From an uncultured Pseudomonadales bacterium (GTDB taxonomy: Bacteria > Pseudomonadota > Gammaproteobacteria > Pseudomonadales > Pseudohongiellaceae): a DNA stretch of 64,000 nt. The stretch is taken from NCBI GenBank assembly GCA_943789485.1, contig CALSUH010000017.1, positions 1-64,000 of the forward strand, given 5' to 3'. The translations under genes and the position numbers were made by a program. Position 1 is the first letter of the stretch, and each line of letters opens with the position of its first letter. Below, in pieces: positions 37,447-47,409 of this stretch. The notes beneath the pieces were generated by a model. The model searched no databases, was not told where the DNA came from, and saw only the letters and a program-made list of their open reading frames with translations.

Positions 37447-38319
37447 AGCGGCGAGCCTGCCCATAGAAGTCAACTTGTTGCGCTTTAGTCGGTTCTTGCA
37501 GAGTCAGGGCATTGCTCATCGCATCAATGAGGAGTCTGGCCAGCAAGTGATCTGGGTTGACGGTGATCAGCAGGCGAGCGCTGGTTCGTGAAGCTCTTGC
37601 TAATTGGCCCTTTGATGAAGACTCTTCTCTGGGGAGTTCTGCTGCTTATAATTTAACGTCTCTATTCAATCCTTTTGCTTTTTCTACGTAAGCTCATTCA
37701 TGCCTTTATGCGCGCTCCGGTCAGCTTTGCTCTCATTCTGGCGTGCTTATCGGTTGCCTTGCTCAGTTTACTGGGTACGCAGCCGCAGCGTGTGGCGATC
37801 CTGTTTTATCCTGTACTAGATTCTTCTGGGCTACTTCCTCTGCTCGCGAGCATCAATAGCCCTGTCGCAATACTGCGTAGTTTGAGTCCTATGCTGCTTC
37901 ATTTTGGGGAACTGCATCTCGTCTTTAACATGATGTGGCTGTGGTATTTTGGACGTCAATTAGAAAGCGCGCAGCCACGCTGGCTATTCATCGTATTGAT
38001 ACTATTCTGTTCGTTCGTCGGGAATACCGCGCAATACCTAACTAGTGGCTACAATAATTTCGGGGGCATGTCGGGAGTGGTCTATGGTTTGGTTGGTTAT
38101 ACATGGATAGTGCATAGCTTCATGCCGCGCAGCAATCTACTTATTAATAACAAGATGTTTGTGGTTTTTGTCATTGCGCTGGTTGCAATGGAATTTGTTG
38201 CCTCATCGTTGATAGCAAGTGCGGCGCACCTTGGCGGGCTAGTGGCAGGCCTGGTGGCAGGCGTGGTGGTCGTAGGTCTCTATCGATTCGCTCTGGGTCG
38301 TGCGGCGATCGGCAGCTAA
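37439..38319 (+). CDS. glpG: Rhomboid intramembrane serine protease GlpG (two apparent frameshifts in the N-terminal half)
   Basis: An ATG at 37439, overlapping the nadK stop, opens a GlpG-like cytosolic domain (MIRAASLPIEVNLLRFSRFL). After QQASAGS it stops at 37589-37591, but the neighbouring frame continues ALVREALANWPFDED to about 37665, and the third frame holds the intact six-helix rhomboid core from about 37675. Two single-base insertions (near 37575 and in the T-rich stretch near 37665) would restore one gene of about 290 residues. The catalytic Ser is in GMSGVVYG, the His in SAAHLGG, and the HLVFNMMWLW oxyanion segment is present. If only the core were made, it would start at TTG 37675. 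Confidence 0.85.
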
Positions 38320-38379
38320 AGTCTGAAGAAGTTTGATTCTACGAAATTTGATTAGAGGTTCGATAAGAGGTTTGAAGAG

Positions 38380-38694
38380 ATGTCTGATAGTAAGCAACAA
38401 GGTTTCGAAGAGTTTTTTAGGCAGAAACCCGCGTCTATAGAGCAGCTGATAGATGAAATGAATTCGGATGTCTACGACTCTCTTAAGCTTGCCATAGAAC
38501 TCGGCAAATGGGCTGATGGGGCGCGCTTGGGTGCACCGCAGATCGATTTCTGTATGCAGGCAATAATACTCTATGAAGCGAAGCATCTCCGGGAACAGGA
38601 CAGAGTTGGGTTTGATCTTTCGGCTAGCTGCAAGAGTAAGGCGGCCCCAGTGCAGGCGCAGACTATTTCTATTGTTACTAATACCAACGAGTAA
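38380..38694 (+). CDS. DUF1315 family protein (YeaC-like)
   Basis: A 104-residue soluble protein matching the YeaC/DUF1315 family in the segment MNSDVYDSLKLAIELGKWAD and the following AIILYEAKHL. Function unknown. It sits between glpG and the DUF2797 gene in an order conserved with Pseudomonas, which suggests one transcription unit. Confidence 0.88.
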   Translation: MSDSKQQGFEEFFRQKPASIEQLIDEMNSDVYDSLKLAIELGKWADGARLGAPQIDFCMQAIILYEAKHLREQDRVGFDLSASCKSKAAPVQAQTISIVTNTNE

Positions 38695-38736
38695 TAGCCC
38701 TATGAATCAGAAAGGAAACAATGAAGGAAGATTGAC

Positions 38737-39567
38737 ATGAAAAATAGGGGGCAGGGTACGCTGAGGAAAATGCGGAGTCGCCTTTCGCAGCCCGTAGAAT
38801 ATCAGCTACGTTTAGGTGAAGAAGAAATTTTACTTAATCCGCTGTTAGAAAAGAAGATCAGCTTGCAATACAGCGGTCTTATAAATTGTACAAACTGCGG
38901 GCGAAAAACAAACAAAAGTTTTAACTCAGGTTATTGTTATCCTTGTTTTCAGAGACTAGCCGAGTGCGACTCTTGCATCATTCATCCCGAAAAGTGTCAC
39001 TTCGATCAGGGGACCTGCCGCGACCCTGCCTGGGGTGAACGTTTCTGTTTACAGGATCACATCGTCTATCTGGCGAATTCTTCTGGGCTGAAGGTTGGAA
39101 TAACAAGGGGCACACAAGTTCCCACGCGTTGGATTGATCAGGGAGCGACGCAGGCTCTGGCGATTATTCGAGTGCGCAGCAGACTCCAGTCCGGTGCGGT
39201 GGAGGTAATGTTTAAGCAATTTGTCGCTGACAAGACGAATTGGAGGGATATGCTCAAGGGCGTGGCCACACCTTTAGATATGCACGCTGAGGCGAAGAGG
39301 TTGATTGAAAAATGTCAGTCTGATTTGAAAGAGCTAGAGGACAAATTTGGATTCTTCGCAATTAGCGTTCTAAATGGAGTCGACGCTGTATCGATCGACT
39401 ATCCGGTTGTGAGCTACCCAGAAAAGGTAACGTCTCTCAATTTCGATAAGACTCCGATCGTGGAGGGGACGTTGTTAGGCATAAAGGGCCAATATTTAAT
39501 TCTCGATTCGGGGGTTATAAATATGCGCCGCTTTGCAGGTTATGAAGTCGCGCTTCATAGTGAGTAG
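38737..39567 (+). CDS. DUF2797 domain protein with Cys-rich motif
   Basis: A 276-residue protein of unknown function. The middle carries a Cys-rich, probably zinc-binding region (CTNCGRKTNKSFNSGYC, then CYPCF and CDSC). The following LKVGITRGTQVPTRWIDQGA segment resembles a GIY-YIG-like core, as noted for this family. Start ATG 38737 with GGAAG upstream. Between the YeaC-like gene and pepN. Confidence 0.85.
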   Translation: MKNRGQGTLRKMRSRLSQPVEYQLRLGEEEILLNPLLEKKISLQYSGLINCTNCGRKTNKSFNSGYCYPCFQRLAECDSCIIHPEKCHFDQGTCRDPAWGERFCLQDHIVYLANSSGLKVGITRGTQVPTRWIDQGATQALAIIRVRSRLQSGAVEVMFKQFVADKTNWRDMLKGVATPLDMHAEAKRLIEKCQSDLKELEDKFGFFAISVLNGVDAVSIDYPVVSYPEKVTSLNFDKTPIVEGTLLGIKGQYLILDSGVINMRRFAGYEVALHSE

Positions 39568-39649
39568 TTAGTTAAGCCTAAGCAGTGCCTTGCGATTTTC
39601 GCAGGGCGTATTTTGAATTTTAATACCCAATTAGACAGAGTTGTAGACT

Positions 39650-42343
39650 ATGAAAAACGCATCGGCCAGAACCACCTATTTGAAAGATTATAGTCCGCCA
39701 CCATTTACTATCGAAACCACAGATCTTCATTTTGACCTGTATGAAGATCATGCAAGTGTTGTCGCCAAGCTGCTGTTTAAGTGTAACGGTGGCTCTGACG
39801 TGACCACCCTACGGCTCCATGGGCAGGTCTTAACCTTAGAGAAGGTCTTTATAAACGGACAGCAATTAAATTCTGATCAATACAGTCAAGACGATGAAAG
39901 TTTAACCGTCCCGGCACTGGACAGTCTTTTGGGTGAAACATTCGAAGAATTTCAATTTGAGTGTCACACAAGAATCGAGCCGCAAAATAACACGGCGCTT
40001 GAGGGCTTATATAAGTCGAAGAAGATGTTCTGTACGCAGTGTGAGGCAGAAGGCTTTCGCCGCATCACCTATTATCTAGATCGCCCCGATGTCATGTCGG
40101 TATTTACAACTACGGTAGCGGCAGACAAAGCCAAGTACCCGGTACTGCTTTCCAACGGCAATAATATCGCAAGTGGTGATGTAGATGGCGCGCCCGACAG
40201 ACACTGGGTAACTTGGGAGGATCCGTTTAAAAAGCCGAGCTACTTATTTGCTCTGGTGGCAGGTGATCTGCTCAGCCTTGATGATACCTTTGTAACCTGC
40301 AGCGATCGAGAGATCGAGCTGCGTATATTCGTCGAAGAAAAGGATATCGATAAGTGCGACCATGCGATGCTATCGCTGAAAAATTCGATGCGCTGGGACG
40401 AGGAGGTCTATGGTCGCGAATACGACCTCGATATATTCATGATCGTTGCTGTCGATGACTTCAACATGGGAGCGATGGAGAACAAAGGCCTGAATGTATT
40501 TAACACTTCTTGTGTGCTCGCCAGCCCACAGACCACGACCGACTTCTCCTTTCAGCGTGTCGAGGCGGTTGTAGCTCATGAATATTTTCACAATTGGTCG
40601 GGCAACCGAGTCACCTGCAGAGATTGGTTTCAGCTTAGCTTGAAGGAAGGGTTTACCGTATACCGTGATTCTGAATTTTCCGCGGATATGGGCTCGCGGA
40701 CAGTCAAGCGAGTTGAGGATGTCTCCTTCCTGCAAACCGTACAGTTCGCTGAAGATGGTGGCCCGATGGCACATTCAGTGCGACCTGACTCGTACATGGA
40801 AATCTCAAATTTTTACACGGTTACCATCTACGAAAAGGGGGCTGAGGTTGTTCGTATGATCGCCTTGTTGCTGGGGCCGGAAAAATTTAGGGCCGGCAGT
40901 GACCTGTACTTTGAACGGCACGATGGACAGGCCGTCACTACTGAGGATTTTGTGAAGGCCATGGAGGATGCTAGCAACATCGACTTAGGTCAGTTTCGTA
41001 ACTGGTACTATCAGGCTGGTACTCCAGTGGTCTCTATCCAGAGCGAGTATGATGCCGATACCAAGCGCTACACCCTGTATGTCAGTCAGTCCTGCCCGGA
41101 CACTCCGGGGCAGTCGAACAAGAAGCCATTAACTGTCCCGCTGCGGCTGGGTCTGCTGGGAAGCGATGGTAAAGACCTGCCGCTAAGGTTGCTAGTCGAT
41201 GATGCATCTCCGAGCAAAACCGATAGAGTGTTGTCCGTAACACAGCAAGAGCAGCAGTTCGTCTTCGAGGGACTGGAGTCTGAACCAATACCCTCATTGC
41301 TGCGCGGCTTTAGCGCACCGGTGAGGCTGCAGTATGACTATTCCCGTGCCGAGCTGTTATTTCTCATGGTCAACGACAGCGATGGCTTCAACCGTTGGAA
41401 CGCTTCTCAGTTACTTACTATAGGGCTGATTGACGAGCTTCAGTCTGATTTGGCTGCGGGCAGAGATTTAGCTCTTCCGCAGAGCTTGGTTGATGCCTAT
41501 GCCGGCGTGCTCGATTCGACCCTGTCAGATCCTAGCGTGGATAAGGCGATGGTCGCACAGTTGCTTAGTCTTCCTACGGTTGGTTTTCTGATCGAGAGAG
41601 CTGCGGTGGCCGATGTTGAGAGCATTTACCGTGTGCGCGAATTTCTATTGAATGGTGTTGCTGCCAAGTTCTATTCATTGTTCCTCGATGTGTATACCGC
41701 TAACACTAGCGATGCTGAATACGCGGCGAACGCTGAATCAATAGCAAGGCGATCGCTGAAGAACCTAGCGTTATCCTACTTGATGAGAAGTGACAAGGAT
41801 GAAGCGGTTACGCTGGCGCAGACGCAGTTTGTTCATGCTAGCAATATGACCGATCAATTATCCGGCTTACGCTGCCTCGTGAATAGTGGTGCAGGGGCCG
41901 CTGTCGACTTAAAGCGCGATGCGCTAGATAGCTTTTATAAGCAATGGAGTCATGAGCCTCTCGTGGTTGATCAATGGTTCGTTGCGCAGGCTGTGTGTCA
42001 GCTACCAGGTAGTTTGGCTCAAGTTAAGCAATTGCTTGAGCATGCGGACTTTGATATCCGCAATCCCAACAAAGTGCGTTCGTTAATTGGTGCATTCTGT
42101 GCGCAGAATCATCTTGGATTTCATGATGCCAGTGGCGAAGGCTATGAATTCTTGGCTGATCAGGTCCTGGTTCTCGATAAACTGAATCCGCAGATAGCCT
42201 CTAGGTTACTCACACCATTAACACGCTGGAGGAAGTTCAGCGCTAAGCGACAGGGGTTAATGCAGGCGCAACTTCGGCGCATCAAGGCGCAAAAGGAATT
42301 GTCGAAGGACTTATTCGAAATCGTGGAGAAGAGCACGATTTAA
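39650..42343 (+). CDS. pepN: Aminopeptidase N (M1 family)
   Basis: A large zinc aminopeptidase that degrades peptides in the cytosol. The substrate-anchoring GAMEN motif is in MGAMENKGLNVF and the zinc site in VVAHEYFHNWSGNR, with the third ligand Glu in LKEGFTVYRDSEFS. Length 897 residues is typical of gammaproteobacterial PepN. A shared hairpin terminator separates it from the convergent acnB. Confidence 0.97.
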   Translation: MKNASARTTYLKDYSPPPFTIETTDLHFDLYEDHASVVAKLLFKCNGGSDVTTLRLHGQVLTLEKVFINGQQLNSDQYSQDDESLTVPALDSLLGETFEEFQFECHTRIEPQNNTALEGLYKSKKMFCTQCEAEGFRRITYYLDRPDVMSVFTTTVAADKAKYPVLLSNGNNIASGDVDGAPDRHWVTWEDPFKKPSYLFALVAGDLLSLDDTFVTCSDREIELRIFVEEKDIDKCDHAMLSLKNSMRWDEEVYGREYDLDIFMIVAVDDFNMGAMENKGLNVFNTSCVLASPQTTTDFSFQRVEAVVAHEYFHNWSGNRVTCRDWFQLSLKEGFTVYRDSEFSADMGSRTVKRVEDVSFLQTVQFAEDGGPMAHSVRPDSYMEISNFYTVTIYEKGAEVVRMIALLLGPEKFRAGSDLYFERHDGQAVTTEDFVKAMEDASNIDLGQFRNWYYQAGTPVVSIQSEYDADTKRYTLYVSQSCPDTPGQSNKKPLTVPLRLGLLGSDGKDLPLRLLVDDASPSKTDRVLSVTQQEQQFVFEGLESEPIPSLLRGFSAPVRLQYDYSRAELLFLMVNDSDGFNRWNASQLLTIGLIDELQSDLAAGRDLALPQSLVDAYAGVLDSTLSDPSVDKAMVAQLLSLPTVGFLIERAAVADVESIYRVREFLLNGVAAKFYSLFLDVYTANTSDAEYAANAESIARRSLKNLALSYLMRSDKDEAVTLAQTQFVHASNMTDQLSGLRCLVNSGAGAAVDLKRDALDSFYKQWSHEPLVVDQWFVAQAVCQLPGSLAQVKQLLEHADFDIRNPNKVRSLIGAFCAQNHLGFHDASGEGYEFLADQVLVLDKLNPQIASRLLTPLTRWRKFSAKRQGLMQAQLRRIKAQKELSKDLFEIVEKSTI

Positions 42344-42378
42344 TTAGCGCCTATTGCGTCGGCCGAAAATGAGGCAAT

Positions 42379-42405
42379 AAAAAGGTGGCCTAGGCCACCT
42401 TTTTT
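42379..42405. terminator. Bidirectional intrinsic terminator between pepN and acnB
   Basis: Stem AAAGGTGGCC/GGCCACCTTT around a TA loop, with A-runs on the left and T-runs on the right. It serves pepN on the plus strand and acnB on the minus strand. Confidence 0.85.
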
Positions 42406-42428
42406 ATCGAAGCGAGTTTTACGTTTTA

Positions 42429-45023
42429 CTAGGCGACTTCTTGCACGTCAGTCACGGGAATATTCTTCGCTCGGTCTGCCGCTTCCATAAAGTCCGCAAT
42501 CTCATGGAAGTTCAGGTAACGATAAATGCTATCGGCCATGGTGTTGATGTTGCCCATATAAGCCATGTACTCATCCATAGTTGGAATTTTACCGAGAGCC
42601 GCGCAGACCGCTGCCAGCTCTGAGGATGAGAGGTAAACATTTGCCCCCTGACCAAGCCGGTTAGGAAAGTTTCGGGTAGAGGTCGATACCACCGTTGAGT
42701 TTGGGGCGACTCTTGCCTGGTTTCCCATGCAGAGCGAGCAGCCTGGCATCTCGGTTCTGGCGCCAGATACTCCGAATACATTGTAAATGCCTTCTTCGCT
42801 TAGTTGGTGCTCATCCATCTTCGTTGGAGGTGCGATCCAAAGTTTGGTAGGTAGGCCGCCATCGACCTGCTTTAAAACCTCGGCAGCCGCTCGGAAGTGA
42901 CCGATGTTGGTCATGCAGGATCCGATGAAGACTTCGTCTATCTGCGTACCTTGTACCTCGGAAAGCGTCTTCACGTCGTCTGGGTCATTCGGGCAGGCCA
43001 GCAATGGCTCGGTAATCTCATTCAAGTCGATCTCGATGACCTTGTAGTATTCAGCATCTGCATCCGGCGCTAGCAGTTCTGGGTTTTCTAGCCATGCTTC
43101 CATAGCTTGTGCGCGTCTCTCAAGAGTGCGCGCATCCTGATAGCCATTGTCGATCATCCAGCGTAGCAGTGTGATGTTTGATTGGAAGTATTCGATGATT
43201 GGCTCTTTGGCAAGGCGAACGCTACATCCACCTGCCGAGCGTTCTGCGGAGGCATCGGAAATTTCAAAAGCCTGCTCGACCTTGAGATCAGGTAGGCCTT
43301 CGATTTCGAGAATACGCCCAGAGAAGATGTTCTTTTTTCCTTTCTTTTCTAGAGTGAGATCGCCGCTTTGTAGCGCGGCGTAAGGAATTGAGTTGACGAG
43401 ATCGCGCAGCGTAATGCCAGGCTGCATTTCTCCCTTGAAACGTACCAATACTGATTCAGGCATATCCAGAGGCATAACACCTGTCGCTGCTGCGAAGGCA
43501 ACAAGGCCAGAACCGGCAGGAAATGAAATGCCGATAGGGAAGCGTGTATGAGAATCGCCTCCGGTGCCTACCGTATCCGGCAGTAACATTCGGTTTAGCC
43601 AAGAGTGGATGATGCCATCGCCTGCGCGCAGTGAGACACCGCCGCGTGTCTGGATGAAATCAGGAAGTGTGTGCTGTGTTTCGATGTCCACCGGCTTGGG
43701 GTAAGCCGCGGTATGACAGAAGGACTGCATAACAAGATCGGCTGAGAAGCCGAGGCAGGCGAGGTCTTTTAACTCGTCGCGTGTCATGGGGCCAGTTGTA
43801 TCTTGACTGCCTACTGTAGTCATCTTTGGTTCGCAGTAGCTGCCTGGTCGAACGCCTTTGACGCCACAGGCCTTGCCCACCATCTTTTGAGCGAGCGTAA
43901 AGCCCTTGCCAGAAGCCTCGGCGGTAACGGGAATGCGGAAAATACCAGAAGGCTCTAGGTTTAACTCTTCGCGAGCGCGCTGCGTCAGCCCGCGTCCGAT
44001 AATCAATGGAATACGGCCACCGGCTCGAACTTCGTCGAGTAGAACGTCAGTCTTTAGTTCAAATTCTGAAATCAGCTCGCCGCTTTCATGATTAGTAATA
44101 CGGCCGGTGTAGACATCTATATCGATGATGTCGCCAGTCTTTAGCTTGTCGACTACTGTCTCAATTGGCAGGGCGCCGGCGTCTTCCATTGTATTGTAGA
44201 AAATTGGAGCAATGTTGCCGCCTATGCAGATCCCGCCATCTCTTTTGTTGGGGATATAGGGCATGTCGTCACCGATGTGCCATAACACCGAGTTCGTGGC
44301 TGATTTACGTGACGAGCCAGTACCCATAACATCGCCTACCAGTGCAACTGGATGACCAGTCAGTTCTAGCTCCTTGATCTGTTCTTCGGCATTGGTCACG
44401 CCATCTCTTGGGTTTTTATACATCGCCTGCGCATGCAGGGGAATGTCTGGGCGGGACCAAGCATCCTGAGCAGGTGAAAGGTCGTCCGTATTTGTTTCCC
44501 CGGGAATTTTATATACCGCTGCAGTAATCCTGTTTGAGAGCTCAGGCTTGCTGGTAAACCAATCTGCATCGGCCCAAGACTGCAGTACACGTTGCGCCTG
44601 TACATTACCGGATTTCGCTTTCCCCGCCACGTCATGGAAGGCATCGAACATTAGCAGGGTGTGACACAGTTCATCGCCTGCGGCGGCGGCCAGTGTGTCT
44701 GAATCGAGTAGCTCAACAAGGGTCGAGATGTTGTAGCCGCCAAGCATTGTGCCAAGTAATTTAACTGCTAGCAGTTGATCGATCAGCGGTGAATTTGTTT
44801 CGCCTTTCGCGAGCGCAGATAGGAAGCCTGCCTTAACATAGGCAGCTTCATCGACGCCGGCTGGCACGCGGTTGGACAGCAGATCGAGGATGAATTCTTC
44901 TTCGCCGGCGGGTGGCGATTTCAATAACTCTACAAGGTCTGCAACTTGTTCTGCAGATAAGGGCTTTGGGACTATGCCTTGCTCGGCGCGCTCGGCAACG
45001 TGTTTTCTGTAAGCTTCTAACAA
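42429..45023 (-). CDS. acnB: Aconitate hydratase B
   Basis: Interconverts citrate and isocitrate in the TCA cycle; a 4Fe-4S enzyme whose apo form binds mRNA in E. coli. N-terminal HEAT-like part ([20 protein letters not shown]) is followed by the swivelling domain and the cluster domains, with cluster Cys in [10 protein letters not shown] and [13 protein letters not shown]. Length 864 residues. The start is TTG at 45023 after an AGAGGA ribosome site, giving the standard N-terminus [14 protein letters not shown]. Confidence 0.97.
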   Translation of the reverse strand: MLEAYRKHVAERAEQGIVPKPLSAEQVADLVELLKSPPAGEEEFILDLLSNRVPAGVDEAAYVKAGFLSALAKGETNSPLIDQLLAVKLLGTMLGGYNISTLVELLDSDTLAAAAGDELCHTLLMFDAFHDVAGKAKSGNVQAQRVLQSWADADWFTSKPELSNRITAAVYKIPGETNTDDLSPAQDAWSRPDIPLHAQAMYKNPRDGVTNAEEQIKELELTGHPVALVGDVMGTGSSRKSATNSVLWHIGDDMPYIPNKRDGGICIGGNIAPIFYNTMEDAGALPIETVVDKLKTGDIIDIDVYTGRITNHESGELISEFELKTDVLLDEVRAGGRIPLIIGRGLTQRAREELNLEPSGIFRIPVTAEASGKGFTLAQKMVGKACGVKGVRPGSYCEPKMTTVGSQDTTGPMTRDELKDLACLGFSADLVMQSFCHTAAYPKPVDIETQHTLPDFIQTRGGVSLRAGDGIIHSWLNRMLLPDTVGTGGDSHTRFPIGISFPAGSGLVAFAAATGVMPLDMPESVLVRFKGEMQPGITLRDLVNSIPYAALQSGDLTLEKKGKKNIFSGRILEIEGLPDLKVEQAFEISDASAERSAGGCSVRLAKEPIIEYFQSNITLLRWMIDNGYQDARTLERRAQAMEAWLENPELLAPDADAEYYKVIEIDLNEITEPLLACPNDPDDVKTLSEVQGTQIDEVFIGSCMTNIGHFRAAAEVLKQVDGGLPTKLWIAPPTKMDEHQLSEEGIYNVFGVSGARTEMPGCSLCMGNQARVAPNSTVVSTSTRNFPNRLGQGANVYLSSSELAAVCAALGKIPTMDEYMAYMGNINTMADSIYRYLNFHEIADFMEAADRAKNIPVTDVQEVA

Positions 45024-45441
45024 AGTTTTATCCTCTTCGGTTCAGCACTGTCAGTGAGATCAATCGATCGGCGTTGTAGTGCGATCGAAGTGATTATAAA
45101 GAATCACTTAACAGGGGTGTCATCTAGCAAATGGATTGGACCGGTCTGCCTATTGCCTGAGATTCATGCATCGAGAGGGTACCAGTACGTGTTGTAAATC
45201 ATCTCGATTCAGAGCAGGGCAGGGCCTAAAATATGCGTGCAGTGTACTGTAAAACCAGTTAAAAATCCAGTTGGTGACTCGTCCTAGCGGTGACTTTTTA
45301 GGCCCTTTCACTAATTATGAATTCTTTTAACCGGGCACAGTTTGTGCGCGAAGTAATCTTGTAGAGGGTTTATAATTGAGCAACATTTGTTAAAGTCGCT
45401 GTCTTCAGCGCTGACTACTTTATCTTAATTGCGTTAACACC
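45024..45441. other. Divergent intergenic region acnB / DUF1289 gene
   Basis: About 418 bases without a gene. For acnB (minus strand) a possible promoter has its -10 TATAAT at complement 45093-45098 and ATGACA at complement 45118-45123, but the 19-base spacer is long. On the plus strand TATAAT at 45371-45376 lacks a good -35. A short hairpin (GTCGCTG…CAGCGCTGAC) lies near 45394-45415. Confidence 0.4.
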
Positions 45442-45909
45442 ATGGCCTCCATCAAAACTCCTTGCCTAGGTATCTGCTCTACGACTTCCGTAGGGGATGT
45501 GGTGTGCCGTGGCTGCAAGCGTTACGCTTTCGAGGTCATCGATTGGAATGGCTATGACGTCGAAGCGAAGTCAGCGGTTTTGAGCAGGATAGAAAGGCTC
45601 AGCACGCAAATTCTGGAGAATAAGCTGCGAATATTTTCAGAGCCGAATCTCAGGGCAGGCCTGAATCGCTTTCAAATTCCCTACGACGAATTGCTTTCGC
45701 CCTATTGTTGGCTGCACAATCTGCTGAAGAAGGGGCACGGCCGTATGGAGAGTTTGGAGGAATATGGCGTCTATGCGTTGGGCAACTATGCAGGCATGCC
45801 CTTATCTCAGTTGTGCGAAATCATAGAGAGTGACCTGCTGTTACTTAGTGAGGCGCATCACGCACGCTATTTTTCGGCAACGAAATTCGATAACAAAAGC
45901 CGTCCATAA
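45442..45909 (+). CDS. DUF1289 domain protein
   Basis: A 155-residue protein. The first 50 residues hold the DUF1289 Cys motif (SPC-like TPCLGICSTT, then VCRGCKR), which probably binds iron or zinc. The rest (residues 60-155) is not part of the usual short DUF1289 proteins and is unassigned. It converges on lpxH with eight bases between. Function unknown. Confidence 0.85.
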   Translation: MASIKTPCLGICSTTSVGDVVCRGCKRYAFEVIDWNGYDVEAKSAVLSRIERLSTQILENKLRIFSEPNLRAGLNRFQIPYDELLSPYCWLHNLLKKGHGRMESLEEYGVYALGNYAGMPLSQLCEIIESDLLLLSEAHHARYFSATKFDNKSRP

Positions 45910-45917
45910 AGCAGGCG

Positions 45918-46646
45918 TCAAAGAGGAAACTTCTCTAGTCGCAAGCCGTGCTCGTCTATCTCGACAAACCAGCCATGACTGTCCCAATCCCCTAGCACAA
46001 CCCTGCGTGCCTTCTTCTGGCCGAGTTTCAGTTCATGAACCTGTGGGCGGTGTGTATGGCCGTGTATCATTAATTTCTGTCCAGTCTCGTGTAGGCGCTG
46101 CTCAACTGAGGCGGCATTCACGTCCATAATCGCGTTTTGCTTGGTCGCGGTTGCCTGTTGGCTCTGCTGCCTAGCCTGAGCGGCGAATGCGCGGCGTTCA
46201 GTGAGCGTTTTACTGAGAAAGTCCTGCTGCCAGGATTCTTGGCGCACAGTATTACGGAATTTTATGTACTCAACATCATCCAAGCACAGATCATCCCCGT
46301 GCAGGACCAAGGCGGTACCAATGGGCGTATCGATAACAGTCGAATCATCGATTAGCACGGCGCCGCAGTTCGCTGCATAGCTAGCTCCCAGCAAGAAATC
46401 ACGATTGCCGTGCCCTATAAAGATGCTTGCTCCAGCCTCATGAAAGCGGCTCAATGCAGTCGCTACCGCCGTGCTCAGCGCTGTCGCATCGTCATCGCCT
46501 ATCCAGACTTCGAACAAGTCACCAAGGATATACAGAGCGCCGCAGCTCGCTGCGTTTCTCTGAAGAAAAGCAAACAGCGCTGCGGTGATATCTGCTCTAC
46601 TAGGTTGCAGATGCAGATCGGAGATGAGCAGGATTCTGCTAGACAA
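45918..46646 (-). CDS. lpxH: UDP-2,3-diacylglucosamine diphosphatase LpxH
   Basis: Calcineurin-like phosphoesterase that makes lipid X in lipid A synthesis at the inner membrane. Metal-site motifs: ISDLHLQP, GDLFEVWIGDD, GHGNRDFLLG, LHGDDLC and HGHTHRP. Length 242 residues. TTG start at 46646, two bases after the ppiB stop, so the two are translated together. Confidence 0.95.
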   Translation of the reverse strand: MSSRILLISDLHLQPSRADITAALFAFLQRNAASCGALYILGDLFEVWIGDDDATALSTAVATALSRFHEAGASIFIGHGNRDFLLGASYAANCGAVLIDDSTVIDTPIGTALVLHGDDLCLDDVEYIKFRNTVRQESWQQDFLSKTLTERRAFAAQARQQSQQATATKQNAIMDVNAASVEQRLHETGQKLMIHGHTHRPQVHELKLGQKKARRVVLGDWDSHGWFVEIDEHGLRLEKFPL

Positions 46647-46648
46647 AG

Positions 46649-47149
46649 TTACTCTTCTTCGGTGACTTCGACAGATTCGATGATTATCTCATTGACCGGC
46701 ACATCTTGATGCCCATCCTGAGATGCCGTCTCACATTCTTTGAGCTTGTTGACTACGTCCATGCCGTCAGTCACTTTGCCGAAAACTGCATAGCCCCAAC
46801 CTTGGTCGGTCTTGCTAGTGTGATTCAGGAAGTGATTGTCGCCCACGTTGATAAAAAACTGTGATGTAGCGGAGTGAGGAACTGCCGTTCTTGCCATCGC
46901 CAAGGTACCGGTTAGGTTTTTTACACCGTTGTCTGCTTCGTTTTCGATGGGTATGCCGCTGTCTTTCTGCTTAAGACCGGGCTCGAAACCACCACCCTGA
47001 ATCATGAAGTCATTGATAACTCGATGAAAGATGGTGCCATCGTAGTATCCGGATTTGGCATACTGCACGAAATTAGCAGCCGAAATTGGCGCCTTGTCGA
47101 AATCGAGTTCTACGGTAATTGCGCCGTAGTTGGTCTTTATTGTGATCAT
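46649..47149 (-). CDS. ppiB: Cyclophilin-type peptidyl-prolyl isomerase PpiB
   Basis: Cytosolic cyclophilin of 166 residues. The catalytic Arg is in FHRVINDFMIQGG, and the pocket is formed by SQFFINVGDNHFLNH and YAVFGKVTDGMDVV. Upstream gene of a ppiB-lpxH operon and divergent from glnS. Confidence 0.96.
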   Translation of the reverse strand: MITIKTNYGAITVELDFDKAPISAANFVQYAKSGYYDGTIFHRVINDFMIQGGGFEPGLKQKDSGIPIENEADNGVKNLTGTLAMARTAVPHSATSQFFINVGDNHFLNHTSKTDQGWGYAVFGKVTDGMDVVNKLKECETASQDGHQDVPVNEIIIESVEVTEEE

Positions 47150-47302
47150 GTCTACTACCTGTTGAGTGAAGCGTAAATCTTACTGTAAATGTTGCTCACA
47201 AATGAGCAAGATTGAGTAAGGGAGATTCCGAAAACCGGGTGATTAAACCGGTTGTTTATACTAGGTGCATAAACCCAGTCTGCTACTTGCCGATGAAACT
47301 TT

Positions 47303-47332
47303 TTGTTATGGCAATGCAGAAGCCGTTATAAT
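47303..47332 (+). promoter_or_regulatory. Sigma-70 promoter of glnS
   Basis: TTGTTA at 47303-47308 and a perfect TATAAT at 47327-47332, spacer 18 bases, about 78 bases before the glnS start. Confidence 0.65.
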
Positions 47333-47409
47333 AAGCGTTTTACGCGCGCCACGACAGTCTCAGTTGCAGATTGAAGGGCAATACCAGTAGAGATAGAAGA
47401 ACCCTCGCG

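Noticed and set aside
37675-38319. Rhomboid core as a complete gene by itself
   Set aside because: A GlpG-type N-terminal domain is encoded just upstream in the two other frames, so the core is more likely part of a longer protein.
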